Shown: piece after piece, positions 54,831 through 64,000 of the stretch | How positions within the stretch are numbered: the stretch's first letter is position 1 | Layout of the letters: every line of letters starts with the position of its first letter | Assembly: GCA_963680875.1 (NCBI GenBank) | Contig: OY804580.1 | Coordinates: 93,215,353-93,279,352 of the forward strand | Direction of reading: 5' to 3' | From: Bathymodiolus brooksi | Taxonomy: Eukaryota > Mollusca > Bivalvia > Mytilida > Modiolidae | DNA: 64,000 bases | Position numbers and translations under genes: made by a program | The notes under the pieces: model-generated | What the model was told of the DNA's origin: nothing | Database searches by the model: none | Seen by the model: the letters and a program-made list of their open reading frames with translations, nothing else

Positions 54831-55129
54831 CAGAACAAAACCACAAAAAAACCACTTTAATTTAAATTATGCTACATGTACATAACAATAACAGTAGTAC
54901 CAGGTAAGTAAATGAATGAGTGAGTGAGTAAATGACCGAATGAAAGTAATTTATCAGCTATATAATGGCGATTTATTATTTGTTGACATGGTGACGATGG
55001 ATGCTTTGTTCCAGCTCAATATGGTGAACTGGTGATTGTCTTTATGGTATGCAGATATACATATCGCTCCACAATGTAACATTATTTTGATTCACAGTCT
55101 TCCAGTTTTCCAGTTTACTCCTTAATGCT

Positions 55130-55132
<3 letters not shown>

Positions 55133-55177
<45 letters not shown>
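55133..55177. repeat. GT microsatellite
   Basis: About 22 GT repeats; arm-2 mirror of the AC tract at 42103. Confidence 0.9.
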
Positions 55178-55179
<2 letters not shown>

Positions 55180-56320
55180 CGATGAAGTAGGAAATACTAT
55201 TTTGGATGAAATAACATTCAACTCAAATCAAATATTGTCAACACAACCAGAATACAAATTATATTGGCTTCCGTTACTACTGTATGCATTCATATTTGTA
55301 TAATAAACGCTGAGAATACCGAAGGGGAAGTCAAAAATGGACAATCCAGAGAAATTGTGTGATAATGACATTGCACATTGGTTGTATTTAATGGTGTATA
55401 AAACACTTATAACCGGGTGGTTGATATGAAAAATACAAAGGGTGTCACTGGTAGAACAAGGACTGCTTACACAATAGGAGCACTTGACTTCATCCCCGGT
55501 CTTTACTGCAGACTTCAGACAGATTTTGTAAGATTTATGCTGAAGTTGTTTAATGTTTAAAAGAAGATGAAATACAAATCAATATCATGAGTATGGAAAA
55601 AAAACGGTTAAGAAAAAATTGAATATGCCAAGGGGGAGGGGGATAACCAGAAGCCGCAGAGTGAACGATATAAAATACAATGACGAAAAGTAAAAAAGAC
55701 AAAAAACGAAAAACACATTGGTCGATATAACACTGCTAGAAAGCTACAAATTAAGCAACGCGAACGCTACTAAAAACCGGAGATGAGCTCATGTGCTCCG
55801 AAAGATAAAGCAGTTCCTGTTCCACTAGTGTCATCCGTTTTCGCATGATGCGATTCTTAAAACATACAGCTATATATTATCCGTACATGGGAAGTTCAAT
55901 AAAATATATGATATTTTAAATGCTAATATTAAAACTCATTTAAACATTTTACTGAATATCATTTAAATCAATGTTGTCAGTCTTTAAAAATCCAACTGGA
56001 ACATCATGTACCATAATTGCTGTTTAGTATTAAATATTTTCAATATGCAGGAAATCATGGATTCTTATTTTCATGATTTGAGTAAACATTGTATTTTGGT
56101 GGATATGTAAATACGTGGGCCACCATACCATTGTCAGTACATATATATGGGAACAACTATTAGTTGAGTTCTGAATTTTGCTGTTTTAAGCTATCTACGA
56201 AATCCATGAAAATTGGAAATGCAACGACAAATAATATATTTACAGCATGTAAAACATAATTGAGGAGCCTGAGTTCTATAACGATGAATAAAATATTGCA
56301 TTGTCGTTCTGTATATCAAT

Positions 56321-56694
56321 CTAACTGTGATTGTTAACAATATGGTTGAATGCAGTAGCAGTATACTCGTTCGAATTGCTCTGATATGGCAGAGATCTTG
56401 TATCATTAGAGTCTGTGCTGCAAGATGAAACATCGTTTTCAAAACCATCAAAGTGATCGAATTCACCGGAATCACGAGTAATATCCGGAACGGCATCTAT
56501 GTATGGATCTGGATCAGATATATTACGGCATATCTTTTTACGCCATATTAAGTAAAGTAACCCAATACTGATAAGTGTAATAGTAATCCCCCCGAATGCT
56601 GCGCCTCCTATTGTTCCCCATGGGCTACTTGGAGTGTCTGATGACCCGGATGCAGACTTTGTATTGCTCTCTGGATTAAATGTTGATGTAATTG
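56321..56694 (-). CDS. CACHD1-like: Gene B last exon: transmembrane helix and full tail
   Basis: Acceptor TATTTTGTAG, phase 1. Helix [24 protein letters not shown], then the acidic tail [20 protein letters not shown] and, beyond the point where copy A stops, [20 protein letters not shown] and [14 protein letters not shown], ending at TAG (56321-56323). The tail extension is Ser/Thr/Asn-rich with two tyrosines. Confidence 0.9.
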
Positions 56695-59600
56695 CTACAA
56701 AATATACAAATTAAAGTTTCAACTGAGAGCCAATCTAATTAAATTTAGACGTTTTTGTATCTTTTTTAAAAACATTTTGGCCATACACTAACATCTAAGG
56801 GCATCTCGTATAGGATCATGTCCGACAGGATTCTTGGATTCAACCGACCAATCTCAATGAGGCAATTCAATCTTTATGGTATTAAATCCGAAAACACGAT
56901 GCGAGCTTCTGTCCGATTGATCAATTTATTTTAATGTCTTGTATATGATTGGACAGTCAGAGATGAGTGACGTGAATGAAAGATTACCAATGAGGATATT
57001 GGTAGATGTTAATGTATCACCGCAAAACATGAAAAAATACGTCAAACATAACCAATTAGATTGACTGATACATGTGTAGATGTCTGGATTCCAATGTTGT
57101 CTAGATTATCTTTTTTCCTTAATTGGATTTAAGACTTAGATCATTTCAACAAATGCCACTAACGCGGTAATATATGGAAACCCTTCCGGAGCACATGGTT
57201 TCACTCACGTTTTTTCTTGTGGTATGTCGTTTTCGTTTGTTTTAGTTTACCTCTGTATTTATACTATGCTTGGTATTTGTATCTGTATTTCCCATGCACT
57301 GGAACGTTTCTTTGGAATTTATTTCGTCTATGCATCCACATGTTTCACACACAAAAAATCTCACGGTTTATATGGTAGTTCGTTTTCATTTATTTTGGTT
57401 TACCTCTGTATTTGTAACATATTTGGTTCTTGTATCTGGATTGGCCATGTAATGGAACGTTTCTTTGGAATCGATTTCGTCCATGCATCCACACGTTTCA
57501 CACACAGTTATTTGTTTCTATGTGATTCTTGTAAGATTCAAATTATATCTATGCTACAGCCCGTAGTTCCATAAAGATATTTCTACATCATTATCATTCT
57601 GATAATAATATACTCCATTATACGAAAACAATAAGTCTTTTATGCTTTGAACTTCCGACTATAATATAGCTATGTCACAAGTAGCAATTCTATTTATTTC
57701 ATCGACTTAACATTTGTTATTGAATATGAAACGCTATGTTTAAAAAGGGGAGACAATCCCATTACGGTTGGTTGGTTTATGCTGTTTAACGCCACTTTCA
57801 ACAATATTTCAGCTATATCGCGGCTGTCAGTTTTACTGGTGGAGAAAACTGGAGTTTTCGAAGAAAACCACCGACCTGTCGTAAGTCACTGACAAACTTG
57901 ATCACATAATGCTATATCGAATACACCTTGCCATAAACGGGTATTCCATTACATTAAGACCTGATCTTGAATAACATTTGCAAGAATACTTGGTTACTGC
58001 TAAACCGGTTAATGAGAGTTCATACGTTTGTAAAATACCTGGCAATGCACGAATATTGGAAACACAAATATTTTATATATGTATTTTGAAAAAAGTAGGT
58101 CTTACATTGAGAATTAAAATAAAAGTATCAATTCAATCTTACCAACGCACGTATCCCTATTTGTAGACTTTGTTTTACCGAATGAACAATCTTCCTTAAG
58201 TCGGCAGCATTTTGGGTTAAGTTCAAAACCTTCATCTGTGAATTCACACCAGCCACACTCCGCTTCGCTAAAGCAATCACTACAAATAATATTCATGGAA
58301 ATGAAATTTAATATCCTCTAACTGAGATTTATATGTTTATATTAACTTGCTAAATCGATAAGCAACATTAAGCACTGCAATTGGCTAAATATTATCACGT
58401 GGTACCCTACAGGAACATGCTTAATGAGTTGAGATATTCCGAATATGAATAGATTGGGCGAAAAAAGGGTAATGATAAAGAGGTAATCAGAAATCGGAAA
58501 ACGACAGACAATATAATGGCAAACAAAAAAAGGACAAACAATGATCTATAAAACACTCCACAGAAAACTAAAGAATGAGCAACACTCGACCCACTTAAAG
58601 ATTATCAACTCAGGTGCTCCACTAGCGCACTCGTCGTGTAACCCATGTTAAAAGTCTGGTGATAGGTCATATTTAATAATAAGTCATGTACGAGCGAGAG
58701 AAAAGGACGCAATTTTCCAATGATAAACGGAACATGTCCGTAGTGATCTCTTTCACAGATATTTCGTAACGGTTTATCAAGTCATGATGACCACCTTCTA
58801 CGTGATGACTTCATGTTTGCAAACTCAGAACGCTTAATTCAGCGGTTTCCTTGTTAGCAGCAATTCTGTATCAAATTGAGGCCAATAGGGAATACAAGCA
58901 TTTGAAAATCGCATCAACTGAGAAATATATATTCCATATGCAGGCGATACAAGAATGTTGTTACACAAAAATGGAAAGTTCACAATAGTAAAATTGATAT
59001 AATCTCTTTTCTCGTAATTGCTCGTTCACAACCAGTACACAATGTAGATGTCAATTCATAGGTCAAGGTATGAAGCATGTATTTGTAGTATCCTTTATTT
59101 CAAGTGCAATATGATAATAATCAAACTTTGATTAAATCCGTGCACTGACGTCACATATTCTAAAGAACATAACATTTAAAGAACAGATAACTTTTCGTTT
59201 TTAGAGAATCTCCTGCATTAAGTCTGATTCATAAACGTTATATATACCTTTTATTTTGCCTTGTAGGACACTGTGGGTTAAAACATGTTATTAAATCATT
59301 TAACTCTTCCGGTGTACTGATACCAGATGTATCTGGTAACCTGGCACTACAAGGTAGATTTCCGTCACTGTAATAAAGAAAAACATGTTGGTAAACCAGT
59401 CAACTCTTCTGGTGTACTGATACCAGATGTATCTGGTAACCTGGCACTACAAGGTAGATTTCCGTCACTGTAATAAAGAAAAACATGTTGGTAAACCAGT
59501 CAACTCTTCTGGTGTATTGATACCATATATATCTGGTAACCTGGCACTACAAGGTAGACTTCCGTCACTGTAATAAAGAAAAACATGTATCTCTGACACA

Positions 59601-62600
59601 ATCTTCAACTTGTTCAACTTTGTTGGTACAGTGGAACCTCTGAAAACCGATTACGACTGGGGCAAATGAAATCGGCTGGTTTTCAGAGGTAATGGTTTTG
59701 GGAAGTTCCGGAAATAGACGTATGGTAGAAGTAGAATAAAACGTAAATATCTAATTTAGAGTGAAGCATATGATAATAATATAAAATGTTAATGGTAAAA
59801 TCGGAGATCGGAAAATAATAATAATAAGAAGGTGAATGAAAATGTTGTTCCATTGTATGTCACCCATCTGTATCTCCTAGCGTACAATATATATTTATGA
59901 GAGATATCGAGACGCGTCCAATGCGGCCACACAAGTGTAAGTAAAATCCACTGTAGTCAATAATTAAATGAAATAACTTAGCAAAACATCACAAATAAAC
60001 AACCTCCGTAAAACACAAGGATTGAAATTAGGTGGTCCAAAATGGTAAGTGTCTTATATATGATATCCATGGCAGTCGTGCATACTAACGACATGAATGC
60101 CATTCCAGTGCGGAAACAATAGGCGTAGACACGGACATCTTTCAATGGATAACTAATATCTACATTTTGCACCAAAGACAAATCTTTTCACTAAAACATT
60201 GAATGAAAAAGCATGATTATCAACGAGGAACTACCAACTCCACTGAGGGCCTGTCGTGGTCGTGGTCGTCTGGTAGTTAGTTTTACAACTACCTATGCAA
60301 TCAGTGCCTATCACCACTAGCGTTGTGAGTTCGAACCCTGTTCAGGCGAGATGTACTTGATACAACACTATGTGATAAAGTTTGTCAGTGACTTATACTG
60401 CAGGTCGGTGGTTTTCTCCGGGTACTGAGGTTTCCTCCTCCAATAAAACTGACCGCCACGCATGAAATAGCTGAAATATTATTGAAAGTAGCATTAAGCA
60501 CCACAAACTGAATAAAACCTACTCTACCGAGGTGGATATGAATGTAAAACTTACGTATTGTAGATATTCGTACAGACATCATACTCAATGTTATTAAAGC
60601 AAAGACATTTACAATCCTGGTTGCACTGTCTAAAATCTGACTTTACAAGGCTGTCCTGAAAAATTAGAAATGTCAGATTCAAGAATCAATTGATTGATTG
60701 AATGATTGATTAGTGTTTAGCGCCAGCCTTAGCAGTATTTCAGCTACATCGTGGTGTTGAAGAATCAAATATGTGTAAAACATAATGTGATTTAGAACAA
60801 GAAAATCTGAAAGATTTTTTTATTTAATTGTGTGTGTTCATTACAAAGCTGGCAACAATTGTCCTTGTTGTTTTATTATGATCTTCAAATGTATGTTATT
60901 ACATGTATGCATATCCGTCATAATAGGATATGAGTGTTGCCCATTGTTGAAGACCATACTGTGACTGTGAAATATAGAACAGCAATAAAAACCTTTTCCT
61001 TTACTTGAATTTATATTTAAGTGTAATGTTGAATATTCTCTCATGTTCATTTACATCAATATCTTTTCTTACTTATTCTTAAATGAAAATTTCCTAATTA
61101 TCGTAATAACAGCAATAGCCCTAGTAAAAACGTAGATATCAAATTTAATGACTAACATTGCCATTAGAGCTAAAACACAGCAGACTTGACACACATCGTC
61201 CATCAGTAGATTACAGTTATTTTTCGTATTCTTACATTGATTGTGACGTGATGTATTGTACACGACTCCTTGTGTGAAAATGTGTACATATTTGTAACTC
61301 TGATTGTGGCATTGAATACAGATGTTTGTTTATTTGTTTATTTGAAGGTGTTTAACGCCACTTTCAATAATATTTCAGCTATATCGTGGCGGTCAGCTTT
61401 ATTGGTGAAGGAAACTGGAGGACCCGGAGAAAACCACCCACCTGTCGCAAGTCACTGACAAACTTTATCACACAATGTTGTACACCTCCCCTGATTGAGA
61501 TTCGAACTCACAACAGGTGTAATGAAAATAGGGAAATACACCCACTACATTAAAATGAACATCCATTAGAAACAAAGCATGATAGTATTACATCGTCAAC
61601 TTACACATTTACAAGCAGATGAAAGAGTAGATGGTACCCTTTGTCTGATGATAAAAATGTTGGTTTCAGGAATAGACCTCAGTTCGAATTGGTTATCAGT
61701 ATCGTCAAAGCTTAGTCCATTAGGCTTTTCTACTGTCATTGTAACCTGAATAAATAGTACATGTATAACATACACTGAAAACTAATTTGTTGTATTCCGT
61801 CAGGAGTGAGCGTGTCCAACATTTTAATGGTAAGGAGTTTGAAAGATTAATAAAAAATTCAGCCCCTTCCGTAATAGACAGACATTCTCTGGGTTCGACT
61901 GTAAACATAAACATTTTTGCAGGTTGATTTTAATGTCTTTACAATTAGGTTTCCCTTCTTGTTCTTTTAAATCAATATTCTTTCTTATAAAAAAAAAAAA
62001 AGATGGGACCCGTGTTGCTCATCTATATATAGTTTCACAAATGACCTACACATATATTCCACTCATGGAAACCATTCCTGGTTCTTTCCTCATTCATGAC
62101 TTATCACCGGGTCTATAACTAGATTAACACCACGGGTGCTACTAGTGGAGCAGAAACTGCCTACCCTTCCGGAGCATATGTGTTCACTCCCGGTTTTTAC
62201 TGGGGTTCGTGTTACTCGATCTTTGGTTTTATGTGTATAGTTTGTAGATTGTTGTTTGTCCCTCTTGTACTTTTTCATTTGGCCACTGTTGATTGTCCCT
62301 CTGTTTCCTGTGTTATATATGTAAACTTACCCGGTATGAGCGAAGTTCTTTGTTGACGGAGTAGTCTTGACATTCATGTGGATTTAATACACCTTTACTA
62401 GCCAGGACATTTGCCAGAGCAGGCTCCTATAAAATTTGGAAAAAAATCAACATTATTCATCAACACGTTTTAGAGTGGGGTGTATTAAACGCCACTTTCA
62501 ACAATATTTCAGTTATATTGTGGCGGTCAGTTTTATTGGTAGAGAAAACCACCTTTACCAGCCAGTGCATTTGCCAGAGAAGGCTCCTATAAAATTTAGA

Positions 62601-64000
62601 AATCCACGTTATAATTCATTAATACACTGTCTGAATAAAAGTACATGAACAATACTAATTTCTAAAAACACAACATATGCACTATCCTACAAAGTACTAA
62701 AGCCATATATCAATTATATTTCAGTGTAGAATATTAAACATTTAGGTAGGTTTGGTTTATGGTGTTTAACGCCATTTCCACCAATATTTCAGTTATATTG
62801 TGGCGGTCAGTTTTATTGGTGGAGGAAACCACCGGAGTACCCCGAGAAAACCCTGACCTGTCGTAAGTTACTGACATACTTTATCACATAATGTTATATC
62901 GAGTACGCCTCGCCTGAGCAGGACTCGAACTCACAACGTTAGTGGTGATAGGCACTGGTGGCATAGATGGTTATAAATCCAACTACCATACGATCGCGAC
63001 TTCGACAGATCCACGCTATTTGAATAAACGTTCAATACTAGTGTGTTTGACCATGCCTGATTAAGGTTATTATATGAACGCTTTATGCACTTTTAATTAG
63101 ATATCTACATTGTTTTCTAAAACAAAACAAATTGTCTTGTGTTGTACGTGTCTTTCTATAATGTATATAGCATCAATTCAATTTTAATTGTAAAATGATA
63201 AATATTTCTGTTAAAGTTCACTGTCAATTAATCGTAAATTGATATTTGTAGAACCCAGTCCAAATACAGATTTGTTTTCTTATTTTTCAATTCAATTCAA
63301 TTTGGAAAATACAGCATAACTTTTTTATTACACGTATAAAGCTTCTCCACTTCATCTTAACAACACACTTTATTAAATAATCTGAATATTGTCGAGTAAG
63401 AATACATTATGACGTCGTTTCGTAACTCCTCTTTACTGCCTTCGGATATCTTGCTACTAAAGACTTGTAAATGATTTGACTTTCAATTCGTTTAACTTGA
63501 TGAAGCTTTTACATTTTTATAGAGAAATTAATCATTGTTGAGAACGCATCGTGTGCACTAATAAATATAGAATATAGGACTTTTTGTTTCTGATACAGAC
63601 TTTCTCAGGGAGATAATATTTGCTGGCTGGGTGATATCTTTGAGAAAGTCTGTATCAGAAACGAAAAGTCCAGTATTCTTTCTATCGGTAATTGTACCTT
63701 TTTTATCTGTTATTATACATAATTATCCTTAAGATAACAACAAAAGTATAGGTTGAAAGTATTTTGTATGCTTGAACTGACGTTATTATTTTTATCGGTG
63801 ACGTCATAATGTGTTTTGCATCAGATTGATAGATAAACATGTGCATGCGAGTCCAGTTATGAACTGATCTAATATTTTTGTGGATCAAGGTCAGTTCAAT
63901 GATCCAGACTTTATCAGTGACACAAATCAAAGGGAACATGTCCAATTTGCCGATAAAAACATAGATGTCAAATGTAGTGCGCACGGAGCGTATCCATTAA
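56321..64000 (-). CDS. CACHD1-like: VWA and Cache domain protein, copy B (partial, last six exons)
   Basis: Six exons on the minus strand mirror the last six of copy A, with splice sites and phases intact and no stops. The rest of the gene lies beyond 64000. The proteins differ at scattered residues, especially next to the transmembrane helix ([18 protein letters not shown] in B). B retains a tail longer by 34 residues. The two genes converge tail to tail. Preservation of all six frames suggests copy B was functional at least until recently. Confidence 0.85.
57222..57507. repeat. About 155-bp local duplication (arm 2 only)
   Basis: Two copies containing GTTTACCTCTGTATTT and GAACGTTTCTTTGGAAT. 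Arm 1 has one copy near 39590-39720. The open frame across it (57224-57574) is a by-product. Confidence 0.65.
57765..57945 (-). repeat. SINE-A copy (arm 2 only)
   Basis: Minus-strand copy (GCTGTTTAACGCCACTTTCA ... CACCGACCTGTCGTAAGTCA) inserted where arm 1 has uninterrupted sequence near 38990. Confidence 0.75.
58143..58279 (-). CDS. CACHD1-like: Gene B exon: CxWC motif
   Basis: Mirror of 38471-38607, same length and phases. [19 protein letters not shown]; differences include S to F and T to K. Confidence 0.92.
58440..59110 (-). pseudogene. PLE / R3 remnant (arm 2 mirror)
   Basis: Mirror of the 37715-38235 region. R3-type 3' sequence at 58440-58640 adjoins a degenerate PLE reverse-transcriptase C-terminus around 58860-58990. 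This is the clearest link between R3 and PLEs in the window. Confidence 0.65.
59248..59367 (-). CDS. CACHD1-like: Gene B exon: cysteine-rich segment 2
   Basis: Mirror of 37452-37571, 120 bp. Uses the acceptor nearest the downstream exon. Encodes [20 protein letters not shown] and the same [10 protein letters not shown] end. Confidence 0.88.
59260..59570 (-). repeat. 100-bp acceptor array, 3 units (arm 2)
   Basis: Acceptors (complement CTG) at about 59368, 59468 and 59568, spaced exactly 100 bp. Units resemble each other more than the arm-1 units at some sites (for example CCAGGTTACC in all three). Confidence 0.92.
59627..59712. mobile_element. Pogo/Tigger-like MITE piece (arm 2 only)
   Basis: TACAGTGGAACCTCTGAAAA start with an internal palindrome (CCTCTGAAAACCGAT against ATCGGCTGGTTTTCAGAGG). 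Arm 1 continues uninterrupted at the matching site near 37010. Confidence 0.55.
60240..60510 (+). repeat. SINE-A copy (arm 2 only)
   Basis: Full plus-strand copy with GTTGTGAGTTCGAACCCTGT and AGCATTAAGCACCACAAACT. Arm 1 lacks it at about 35800. Confidence 0.8.
60555..60655 (-). CDS. CACHD1-like: Gene B exon: cysteine-rich segment 1
   Basis: Mirror of 35646-35746. [20 protein letters not shown]; all cysteines conserved. Confidence 0.88.
61335..61520 (-). repeat. SINE-A copy (arm 2 only)
   Basis: Minus-strand copy (GTGTTTAACGCCACTTTCAA ... GAGATTCGAACTCACAAC). Absent from arm 1 near 34980. Confidence 0.8.
61638..61745 (-). CDS. CACHD1-like: Gene B exon: membrane-proximal domain
   Basis: Mirror of 34751-34858. 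[20 protein letters not shown] and [11 protein letters not shown]; frame intact. Confidence 0.88.
62331..62426 (-). CDS. CACHD1-like: Gene B exon: EPALAN block
   Basis: Mirror of 33926-34021. [20 protein letters not shown]; donor CGG|GTAAGT and acceptor TTTATAG kept. Confidence 0.9.
62480..62550 (-). repeat. SINE-A 3' piece (arm 2 only)
   Basis: Truncated SINE tail wedged between the genuine exon (62331-62426) and a partial copy of that exon (62553-62600). Confidence 0.65.
62553..62600 (-). pseudogene. Partial duplicate of the EPALAN exon
   Basis: On the minus strand: an acceptor-like TTTTATAG then a diverged copy of the first 36 or so exon bases (reads [13 protein letters not shown]), breaking off at GGTGG where SINE sequence begins. 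It lies upstream of the true exon in transcript order. Confidence 0.75.
62745..63005 (-). repeat. SINE-A copy (shared by both arms)
   Basis: Mirror of 33535-33795, including the same insertion site. Confidence 0.8.
63577..63671. repeat. Hairpin conserved in both arms (arm 2 copy)
   Basis: Mirror of 32873-32966; the stem is almost unchanged while the loop carries several substitutions. Confidence 0.85.

Larger units (their letters stand above)
54048..64000 (-). repeat. Inverted repeat arm 2 (continues past window end)
   Basis: Inverted homologue of 32542-43515. Arm-2-only features: SINE-A at 57765, 60240, 61335 and 62480, a pogo-like MITE piece at 59627, and a local duplication at 57222-57507. 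Differing array copy numbers also distinguish it (100-bp array 3 against 5; 118-bp unit 1 against 3; AC/GT repeat about 22 against 15). Confidence 0.95.

Noticed and set aside
57224..57574. 116-codon hydrophobic open frame
   Set aside because: It spans a local duplication of non-coding sequence in arm 2; the arm-1 counterpart is in the opposite context and broken.
32542..64000. Inverted repeat as a pure assembly artefact
   Set aside because: Considered because bivalves are highly heterozygous. Private insertions, unequal array sizes and protein-level differences in both arms favour a real duplication, although only spanning reads can settle it.

Overview
The window looks like nuclear DNA from a bivalve mollusc, most probably a mussel (order Mytilida). 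Coding exons are short, split by long AT-rich introns and flanked by GT/AG splice sites. Introns and intergenic DNA are crowded with tRNA-derived SINEs, Penelope-like elements (PLEs), L2/CR1-like LINE remnants, MITEs and a repeat carrying a hammerhead-ribozyme-like core, which resembles repeats I know from mussel genomes. The taxon call is inference from these repeats; no species marker is visible.

Layout. 1-12.3 kb: mobile-element debris, including two broken LINEs, a 5'-truncated PLE with an open reverse-transcriptase frame, a foldback element, tandem repeats, and two adjacent stem-loops that share a loop but not stems. 12.3-40.8 kb, plus strand: a gene of the VWA + Cache (CACHD1 / calcium-channel alpha2-delta) family. 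I could assign 19 exons, about 930 residues: end of the N-terminal region, VWA domain with complete MIDAS, Cache domains, a cysteine-rich membrane-proximal region, one transmembrane helix and a short cytoplasmic tail. Every exon junction agrees in phase except one, where an exon of the first Cache domain is not found. A separate, unrecognised two-exon coding unit (18.9-20.5 kb) lies in that gap. Introns also hold 35 copies of a 67-bp minisatellite, an array of copies of one exon's 3' end plus splice donor, and an array of copies of another exon's 5' end plus splice acceptor.

32.5-64.0 kb: a very large inverted repeat. Arm 1 (about 32.5-43.5 kb) holds the last six exons of the gene; arm 2 (about 54.0 kb to beyond the window end) holds the same six exons on the minus strand, intact and in phase. 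So there are two tail-to-tail paralogues, A (plus) and B (minus, continuing off the window). The arms differ by substitutions, different array copy numbers and arm-specific retroposon insertions, so they have evolved separately. Copy A has a stop codon that removes 34 residues of cytoplasmic tail still present in B. The roughly 10.5-kb spacer holds a minus-strand Ty3/Gypsy LTR retrotransposon (gag, protease, RT, RNase H, integrase; disabled by frameshifts and a changed integrase residue), whose 5' LTR is split by a nearly full-length PLE.

How the genes work together: the only host genes are the two paralogous type I membrane proteins and the unknown nested unit. The family is known for auxiliary roles at voltage-gated channels and other membrane receptors. 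The splice-site arrays could favour truncated, secreted ectodomains, but that is a hypothesis.
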